DNA of 44,909 nucleotides from Defluviicoccus sp. GTDB taxonomy: Bacteria; Pseudomonadota; Alphaproteobacteria; MPNO01. Positions 37,468-44,909 of this stretch are shown in pieces. The stretch is from positions 1 through 44,909 of the forward strand of contig JAPPGP010000260.1 in NCBI GenBank assembly GCA_028821395.1, written 5' to 3'. Numbering within the stretch: the stretch's first letter is position 1; the number at the start of each line of letters is the position of its first letter. Below the pieces are notes generated by a model. It searched no databases. It saw only the letters and a program-made list of their open reading frames with translations, and had not been told where the DNA came from. The translations under genes were made by a program, and so were the position numbers.

Positions 37468-37785
37468 ATGATCGCTATCATTCTCGTGGTTCATCTTTTC
37501 ATCGCCATCGCCCTGGTCGCGGTGGTGCTCGTACAGCGATCGGAAGGGGGCGGGCTCGGCATTGGTGGCGGCACGATGGGCGGGCTGATGACGACCCGCG
37601 GATCGGCCAATCTGCTGACCCGGGTGACCGCCGGGCTGGCGGTCTGCTTCATGGCAACCAGCATCGTGCTCGCGATCCTGTCGGGCGCGGGCCAGCAGCC
37701 GCGCTCCGTGCTCGACCAGCCGGTTCAGCCGGTGCCTGTCCAGCCGACCGAACCCCAGCCGCCGAGCGTTCCCCTGGCGCGCTGA
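37468..37785 (+). CDS. secG: Preprotein translocase subunit SecG
   Basis: SecG is the small auxiliary subunit of the SecYEG channel. The 105-residue protein has two membrane helices (about residues 3-22 and 52-72) joined by the cytoplasmic loop VLVQRSEGGGLGIGGG, the family signature. A proline- and glutamine-rich tail of about 30 residues follows, low in complexity and variable between species. It stands between tpiA and pyrG, as in many Alphaproteobacteria. Confidence 0.95.
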   Translation: MIAIILVVHLFIAIALVAVVLVQRSEGGGLGIGGGTMGGLMTTRGSANLLTRVTAGLAVCFMATSIVLAILSGAGQQPRSVLDQPVQPVPVQPTEPQPPSVPLAR

Positions 37786-37796
37786 GGGAGCAATTC

Positions 37797-37810
37797 GGCA
37801 ACGCGTTGCC
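37797..37810. other. Perfect 14-bp palindrome upstream of pyrG
   Basis: GGCAACGCGTTGCC is its own reverse complement. It lies 58 bp before the pyrG start in the 83-bp gap after secG. Its placement would suit an operator or promoter element, but palindromes of this length are expected a few times by chance in a window this long. Confidence 0.3.
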
Positions 37811-37868
37811 ATAGACCGGAGCGAGCGCGCAAGCCGGGAGAACCGCGCCGCGACAGCGAACGAGGGCG

Positions 37869-39497
37869 ATGACACGCTATATCTTCATCACCGGCGGCGT
37901 CGTCTCCTCCCTCGGCAAGGGGCTCGCCTCCGCCGCGCTCGGCGCGCTGCTCCAGGCGCGCGGCTACCGGGTGCGGCTGCGCAAGCTCGATCCCTATCTC
38001 AATGTCGACCCGGGCACGATGAGCCCGACCCAGCATGGCGAGGTCTACGTGACCGACGACGGGGCGGAGACCGACCTCGATCTGGGCCATTACGAGCGGT
38101 TCACCGGCGTGCCCGCGAGCCAGAGCGACAACGTGACCACGGGGCGGATCTATCAGGACGTGATCGAGCGCGAACGCCGCGGCGACTATCTCGGGGCGAC
38201 GATCCAGGTCATCCCCCATGTCACCGACGCGATCAAGGCGTTCATCTCCGCCGATGCCGGCGACGTGGATTTCATCCTGTGCGAGATCGGCGGCACGGTG
38301 GGCGACATCGAGAGCCTGCCGTTCCTCGAGGCGATCCGCCAGAAGGCCAACGAGCTCGGCCGCGAACGGGCGATGAACGTGCATCTGACGCTGGTTCCCT
38401 ATCTGCAATCGGCGCGGGAGCTGAAGACCAAGCCCACCCAGCATTCGGTGAAGGAGCTGCAGAGCGTCGGCATCCAGCCCGACCTCATCCTGTGTCGCTG
38501 CGAGCAGGACGTGCCGCTCGACGACCGCCGGAAGATCGCCCTGTTCTGCAACGTGCCAGTCGAGAGCGCGATCGCCGCGCCGGACATGGACACGATTTAC
38601 GAGGTGCCGATCTCCTACCACGAGCGCGGGTTCGATGTTCAGGTGTGCCGCCATTTCGGCTTGCAGGACGCGCCCGATCCCGATCTCACCCGCTGGAGCG
38701 AGATCGTCGAGCGGATCAGGAGCCCGGAGGGGGAGGTGGCGATCGCGGTGGTCGGCAAGTACACCACGGTCCTCGACTCGTACAAATCGCTCGCCGAGGC
38801 GCTGGAGCACGGTGGCATCGCCAATCGCGTGAAGGTGCGGCTGGAGTGGCTCGACTCCGAGATTTTCGAATCCGAGGACGCGGTTCACCACCTGTCCGGC
38901 GTCGAGGGGATCCTGGTGCCCGGCGGGTTCGGCGAACGCGGCGCCGAGGGCAAGATCGCGGCCGCCCGCTTCGCGCGCGAGCACAACGTTCCCTATCTCG
39001 GGATCTGTTTCGGCATGCAGATGGCGGTCATCGAAGCGGCGCGCAACCTCGCCGGCATCGGCGGTGCCGGATCGACCGAGTTCGGGCCGGCGCCCGAGCC
39101 CGTCGTCGGGCTGCTCAGCGAGTGGATCAAGGGCGGCCGGATCGAGCAGCGCGGGCTCGACGACGACCTCGGAGGCACGATGCGGCTGGGGGCGTATGAC
39201 TGCGCGATCCAGGCCCGCTCGCTGGCGGAGAAGATCTATCGCCGGAAGACGATCAGCGAGCGCCACCGCCACCGCTACGAGGTCAACATCAACTACCGTG
39301 GCCGGCTCCAACAGGCGGGGCTGGTGTTCTCCGGGCTGTCGCCCGACGGGATGCTGCCCGAGATTGTCGAGCTGCCGGCGCATCCCTGGTATCTCGGCGT
39401 GCAATTCCACCCGGAGCTCAAGTCGAAGCCGTTCGATCCGCACCCCGTCTTCCGATCCTTCATTCGCGCCGCGATAGAGCGTTCCCGGCTGGTGTAG
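37869..39497 (+). CDS. pyrG: CTP synthase
   Basis: CTP synthase aminates UTP to CTP with glutamine and ATP. The 542-residue protein has the N-terminal synthase domain opening [13 protein letters not shown] (ATP loop), the [15 protein letters not shown] segment, and the UTP-binding GGTVGDIES motif. The C-terminal class I glutamine amidotransferase domain has its nucleophile C380 in [10 protein letters not shown] and the His-Glu pair in VQFHPELKS. The product CTP is the substrate of cdsA and of CMP-Kdo synthesis, and kdsA lies 3 bp downstream. GAGG precedes the ATG. Confidence 0.98.
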   Translation: MTRYIFITGGVVSSLGKGLASAALGALLQARGYRVRLRKLDPYLNVDPGTMSPTQHGEVYVTDDGAETDLDLGHYERFTGVPASQSDNVTTGRIYQDVIERERRGDYLGATIQVIPHVTDAIKAFISADAGDVDFILCEIGGTVGDIESLPFLEAIRQKANELGRERAMNVHLTLVPYLQSARELKTKPTQHSVKELQSVGIQPDLILCRCEQDVPLDDRRKIALFCNVPVESAIAAPDMDTIYEVPISYHERGFDVQVCRHFGLQDAPDPDLTRWSEIVERIRSPEGEVAIAVVGKYTTVLDSYKSLAEALEHGGIANRVKVRLEWLDSEIFESEDAVHHLSGVEGILVPGGFGERGAEGKIAAARFAREHNVPYLGICFGMQMAVIEAARNLAGIGGAGSTEFGPAPEPVVGLLSEWIKGGRIEQRGLDDDLGGTMRLGAYDCAIQARSLAEKIYRRKTISERHRHRYEVNINYRGRLQQAGLVFSGLSPDGMLPEIVELPAHPWYLGVQFHPELKSKPFDPHPVFRSFIRAAIERSRLV

Positions 39498-39500
39498 AGG

Positions 39501-40346
39501 ATGGTCGATCCGCACCGGATTCGCTTCGGCCCGGTCGAGCTGGCCAACGACGCCCCGCTCGCGCTGATCTCCGGGCCGTGCCAGATCGAGAGCCGCGAGC
39601 ACGCGCTCTACTGCGCCGAGCGGTTGGTCGACATCGCCGGTCGGGCGGGGGTGGCGCTGATCTACAAGTCGTCCTTCGACAAGGCCAACCGAACCTCCCT
39701 CGCCGGCCGACGAGGGATCGGAATGGAGGAGGGGCTGGAAATCCTCGCCGAGATCCGCGACCGCTGCGGCTGCCCCGTGCTGACCGACGTCCACCTGCCC
39801 GAGCAATGCGCCATGGCGGCGGCGCGGGTCGATGTGCTGCAAATCCCCGCCTTCCTCTGCCGCCAGACCGATCTGGTGGTCGCCGCCGCGGAAACCGGGA
39901 AACCGCTCAACATCAAGAAGGGACAGTTCCTCGCTCCCTGGGACATGGTCCACGTGGTCGAGAAGGCGCGCGCCTCGGGCAATCGCGACGTGATGGTCTG
40001 CGAACGCGGCGCGAGCTTCGGCTACAACGAGCTGGTCAACGACATGCGCGCGTTGCCGCAGCTCGCCGAGACCGGGTGTCCGGTGGTGTTCGACGCGACC
40101 CATTCGGTGCAGCAGCCGGGCGGCCTCGGCGCGGCGAGCGGGGGGCAGCGGGAGTTCGTTCCCGTGCTGGCGCGGGCGGCGGTCGCCATCGGCGTCGCGG
40201 CGGTGTTCATGGAATCCCATCCCGACCCGGACAACGCCCCCTCCGACGGTCCCGCAATGGTCCCGCTGGACGGGCTCGCGCCGCTGCTCGAACAACTCGT
40301 CGCCGTCGACCGGTTGAGCAAGAGCCTGCCGCGGCTCGCGCTCTGA
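39501..40346 (+). CDS. kdsA: 3-deoxy-8-phosphooctulonate synthase (Kdo-8-phosphate synthase)
   Basis: KdsA condenses phosphoenolpyruvate with arabinose 5-phosphate to Kdo-8-phosphate, the precursor of the Kdo sugars of the LPS inner core. The 281-residue TIM-barrel protein carries [12 protein letters not shown] near residue 29, the [12 protein letters not shown] block near residue 55, and [12 protein letters not shown] near residue 197. Its PEP substrate is the product of the next gene, eno. It starts 3 bp after pyrG, so the two are cotranscribed. Confidence 0.97.
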   Translation: MVDPHRIRFGPVELANDAPLALISGPCQIESREHALYCAERLVDIAGRAGVALIYKSSFDKANRTSLAGRRGIGMEEGLEILAEIRDRCGCPVLTDVHLPEQCAMAAARVDVLQIPAFLCRQTDLVVAAAETGKPLNIKKGQFLAPWDMVHVVEKARASGNRDVMVCERGASFGYNELVNDMRALPQLAETGCPVVFDATHSVQQPGGLGAASGGQREFVPVLARAAVAIGVAAVFMESHPDPDNAPSDGPAMVPLDGLAPLLEQLVAVDRLSKSLPRLAL

Positions 40347-41663
<1,317 letters not shown>

Positions 41664-41681
41664 ATTTTCCCGGTCGTCTGC

Positions 41682-41737
41682 GAATCATCGCTCTATTTCT
41701 ACTTGAATTTTTCGGCTTGACTCATTGAATCTCAATG
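41682..41737 (+). promoter_or_regulatory. GANTC cluster and dyad upstream of ftsB
   Basis: The 90-bp gap between eno and ftsB holds three GANTC sites, at 41682-41686, 41719-41723 and 41727-41731. GANTC is the methylation site of the alphaproteobacterial cell-cycle methylase CcrM. The third lies inside the dyad CATTGA-ATC-TCAATG (41723-41737). TTGACT at 41717-41722 could serve as a -35 hexamer, but no convincing -10 follows. The gap is AT-rich compared with its neighbours. A regulatory function is inferred. Confidence 0.4.
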
Positions 41738-41753
41738 TGATTGCCTGCCGGAT

Positions 41754-42116
41754 ATGGCGATGAGGTTGGACAAGCGCCGAGCGATGCGCAACGTGGCCGG
41801 CCCGGTACTGGGGGCCGCGCTGACCGCCTATTTCGCCTTCAGCGCCTTTGAGGGCGACCGCGGCGTGTTGCGAATCCTCCAGCTGGACCAGGAGATCGTC
41901 CGCGCCGAGCAGACGCTCGCCAGGGTGACCGCCGAGCGCGAAGGCCTCAACCGGCATGTCGAATCGCTGCGCGCGGATCGCCTGGACCGCGACTACCTCG
42001 ACGAGCGGGCGCGGTTGATGACCGGGCTGCTCGCCCCCGGCGACATCGTGATTTCCGGCACCCGGACGACTCGCCGCATCTCCGTCGTCGGCGGCCCTCC
42101 CAGCGGCCAAAGGTAG
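41754..42116 (+). CDS. ftsB: Septum formation initiator FtsB/DivIC
   Basis: FtsB is a small divisome protein that pairs with FtsL and FtsQ to activate septal peptidoglycan synthesis. The 120-residue protein has a short basic cytoplasmic head, one membrane helix (about residues 14-32) and a periplasmic coiled coil (about 38-75). It ends with the conserved LDERARLMTGLLAPGDIVI region. The place between eno and the pdh genes is the usual alphaproteobacterial locus. An ATG two codons downstream is an equally possible start. Confidence 0.88.
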   Translation: MAMRLDKRRAMRNVAGPVLGAALTAYFAFSAFEGDRGVLRILQLDQEIVRAEQTLARVTAEREGLNRHVESLRADRLDRDYLDERARLMTGLLAPGDIVISGTRTTRRISVVGGPPSGQR

Positions 42117-42205
42117 TCCGCCTGCCCGACGGGGGCGAGCGCCCGGAGGCGTATCTTCGTTGCGCAAAGCCGCGCCAAAACGACACAAACTTACCCATCC
42201 CTTTG

Positions 42206-42235
42206 TTGCGCCGCGTCGCGGTCGATTAGTATCCT
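42206..42235 (+). promoter_or_regulatory. Possible promoter of the pdh operon
   Basis: TTGCGC (42206-42211) and TATCCT (42230-42235) are 18 bp apart, about 70 bp before pdhA, in the 187-bp gap after ftsB. This is the longest intergenic stretch in the window. I see no terminator with a T-run after ftsB and no other clear element in the gap. Confidence 0.35.
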
Positions 42236-42303
42236 TTCGCCAGCGATAGCCGATCCATCCGAATCGCCGTGCGATCGCTCGGAAACGCAGGGGAATATCG
42301 CTG

Positions 42304-43368
42304 ATGGCCGCAAGGCCGCAGGAATCTGCAACCGGACAAGCTGCGGAGTCGGCGACCGGCGACAGGCCCGGCAAGTCCGCCAATGGCGGCGCGCGGCCAG
42401 CCCACGCCGACCCGGACGAGCTGATCGACTTCTACCGCCAGATGCTGCTTATCCGGCGCTTCGAGGAGCGCGCGGGACAGCTCTACGGCATGGGGTTGAT
42501 CGGCGGGTTCTGCCACCTCTATATCGGCCAGGAAGCCGTGGTCGTCGGCATGCAGGCGTCCGCCGGGCCGAGGGATGCGCTGATCACCAGCTACCGGGAC
42601 CACGGCCACATGCTCGTCTGCGGCATGGATCCCAAGGGGGTGATGGCCGAGCTGACCGGGCGGCGCAGCGGCTATTCCAAGGGCAAGGGCGGCTCGATGC
42701 ACATGTTCAGCCGCGACAGGAACTTCTTCGGCGGGCACGGTATCGTCGGCGCCCAGGTGCCGATCGGCACGGGTGTCGCGTTCGCCCAGAAATACCGGGA
42801 CGACGGCGGGGTGACGTCGGCCTATATGGGGGACGGGGCGCTCAACCAGGGTCAGGTGCACGAAGCGTTCAATCTCGCCGCGCTGTGGTCGCTCCCCATC
42901 GTGTTCGTGATCGAGAACAACCGCTACGGCATGGGCACCTCGGTGGATCGCGCCTCGGCCCTGACGGATCTCTACCGGATCGCCGAGCCCTACGGCATCC
43001 CGTCGGCCCAGACCGACGGGATGGACGTGCTGGCGGTCAAGGAGTCGGGCGCGGCGGCGATGGCGCATTGTCGCGCGGGAGAGGGGCCGTATGTGCTCGA
43101 GGCCCTGACCTATCGCTACCGGGGGCACTCGATGTCCGACCCCGCCAAGTACCGCAGCAAGGAAGAAGTCGCGGAGATGCGCACCGCGCACGACCCGATC
43201 CAGAACCTGCGCGAACGGCTGGTTTCGATGGGCGCGGTCGACGAGGACGCGCTGAAGGAAATCGACCGCGATATCAGGACGGTGGTCGCGGACGCCGCCG
43301 AGTTCGCGCAAAACAGTCCCGAGCCCGATCCGGGCGAGCTCCTGACCGACGTGCTGATCGAGGCCTGA
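42304..43368 (+). CDS. pdhA: Pyruvate dehydrogenase E1 component, alpha subunit
   Basis: PdhA is the thiamine-diphosphate-binding half of the heterotetrameric E1 of the pyruvate dehydrogenase complex, which decarboxylates pyruvate. The 354-residue protein begins with about 30 alanine-, glycine- and serine-rich residues that look disordered, then the family start LIDFYRQMLLIRRFEER. The thiamine diphosphate motif runs from GDGALNQGQ to VIENN (about residues 178-203), and the phosphorylation-loop region YRYRGHSMSDP is near residue 275. Two-subunit E1 enzymes of this kind are typical of Alphaproteobacteria and mitochondria. pdhB follows 18 bp later. Confidence 0.96.
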   Translation: MAARPQESATGQAAESATGDRPGKSANGGARPAHADPDELIDFYRQMLLIRRFEERAGQLYGMGLIGGFCHLYIGQEAVVVGMQASAGPRDALITSYRDHGHMLVCGMDPKGVMAELTGRRSGYSKGKGGSMHMFSRDRNFFGGHGIVGAQVPIGTGVAFAQKYRDDGGVTSAYMGDGALNQGQVHEAFNLAALWSLPIVFVIENNRYGMGTSVDRASALTDLYRIAEPYGIPSAQTDGMDVLAVKESGAAAMAHCRAGEGPYVLEALTYRYRGHSMSDPAKYRSKEEVAEMRTAHDPIQNLRERLVSMGAVDEDALKEIDRDIRTVVADAAEFAQNSPEPDPGELLTDVLIEA

Positions 43369-43386
43369 CCGGCGCGGGTGTGCGAG

Positions 43387-44718
<1,332 letters not shown>

Positions 44719-44749
44719 ACGCGCCCATTCCGCCGAGGCAGGATCCCCG

Positions 44750-44909
44750 ATGCCGATCAATATCCTGATGCCGGCACTGTCGCCGACCATGACCGAGGGA
44801 AACCTCGCCAAATGGCTCAAGGTGGAGGGCGATGCCGTCGAAGCCGGCGACGTGATCGCGGAGATCGAGACCGACAAGGCGACGATGGAGGTCGAGGCGG
44901 TCGACGAGG
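44750..44909 (+). CDS. pdhC: Pyruvate dehydrogenase E2, dihydrolipoamide acetyltransferase (5' part)
   Basis: Only the first 53 codons lie in the window. They encode a lipoyl domain starting [17 protein letters not shown] with the lipoylation lysine K43 in [13 protein letters not shown], nearly the same as the domain on pdhB. By position after pdhA and pdhB this should be the E2 core, which accepts the acetyl group on its lipoyl arm and passes it to CoA. The peripheral-subunit-binding and catalytic domains lie outside the window, so the identity rests on operon context. Confidence 0.88.
   Translation, partial: MPINILMPALSPTMTEGNLAKWLKVEGDAVEAGDVIAEIETDKATMEVEAVDE
44855..44909 (+). repeat. 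55-bp direct repeat, copy in pdhC (runs to the window edge)
   Basis: This copy is identical to 43492-43546 in pdhB and continues to the last base of the window, so the true length of the identical tract is unknown. Confidence 0.95.

Noticed and set aside
41664..41753. CtrA boxes (TTAA-N7-TTAA) upstream of ftsB
   Set aside because: No TTAA occurs in the gap.

Overview
The window is a high-GC stretch of an alphaproteobacterial chromosome carrying core housekeeping genes. I see no mobile element, CRISPR array, tRNA or rRNA. The evidence for Alphaproteobacteria is the gene order (uppS-cdsA-dxr-rseP-bamA-ompH-lpxD-fabZ-lpxA-lpxI-lpxB, then gltA, gltX, comEC, lexA, moeA-moaC-trpC-trpD, and secG-pyrG-kdsA-eno-ftsB-pdhABC). 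Other support is LpxI instead of LpxH, a short prolyl-tRNA synthetase without the editing insert, an RseP with one PDZ domain, and a GTTC-N7-GTTC LexA box upstream of lexA. The order or genus cannot be fixed from the sequence.

Layout. 1-3245: end of a nucleoside/purine-type ABC importer operon (two permeases and a BMP-family binding protein), closed by an intrinsic terminator. 3319-10180: proS, lolC, lolD and dnaE on the + strand. 10207-25135: a promoter and leader hairpin, then a tightly packed + strand chain of 16 genes. It begins with translation genes (rpsB, tsf, pyrH, frr), continues with undecaprenyl, phospholipid and isoprenoid synthesis (uppS, cdsA, dxr), outer-membrane assembly (rseP, bamA, ompH/skp) and lipid A synthesis (lpxD, fabZ, lpxA, lpxI, lpxB), and ends with gloA. 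Most junctions are overlaps or gaps under 12 bp. 25144-27980: gltA and gltX on the - strand. 28052-30151: comEC on the + strand, its 3' end overlapping the 3' end of lexA. 30115-36483: a - strand run read ppiD, trpD, trpC, moaC, moeA, lexA; lexA has its own SOS promoter. 36651-44909: tpiA, secG, pyrG, kdsA, eno, ftsB, pdhA, pdhB and the start of pdhC on the + strand.

The genes cover protein synthesis, replication, the cell envelope, SOS control, molybdenum cofactor, the late shared part of tryptophan synthesis, glycolysis, pyruvate oxidation and the entry to the citrate cycle. No gene-free stretch exceeds about 190 bp; the longest are 42117-42303, 10181-10360 and 36484-36650.

I did not find an undescribed multi-gene system. 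The observations most worth checking are: an abrupt 55-bp identical tract shared by the lipoyl domains of pdhB and pdhC; a cluster of GANTC sites and a dyad just upstream of ftsB; a 10-bp leader hairpin before rpsB; the absence of trpE/trpG between ppiD and trpD; and the SOS promoter of lexA together with its 3' overlap with comEC.
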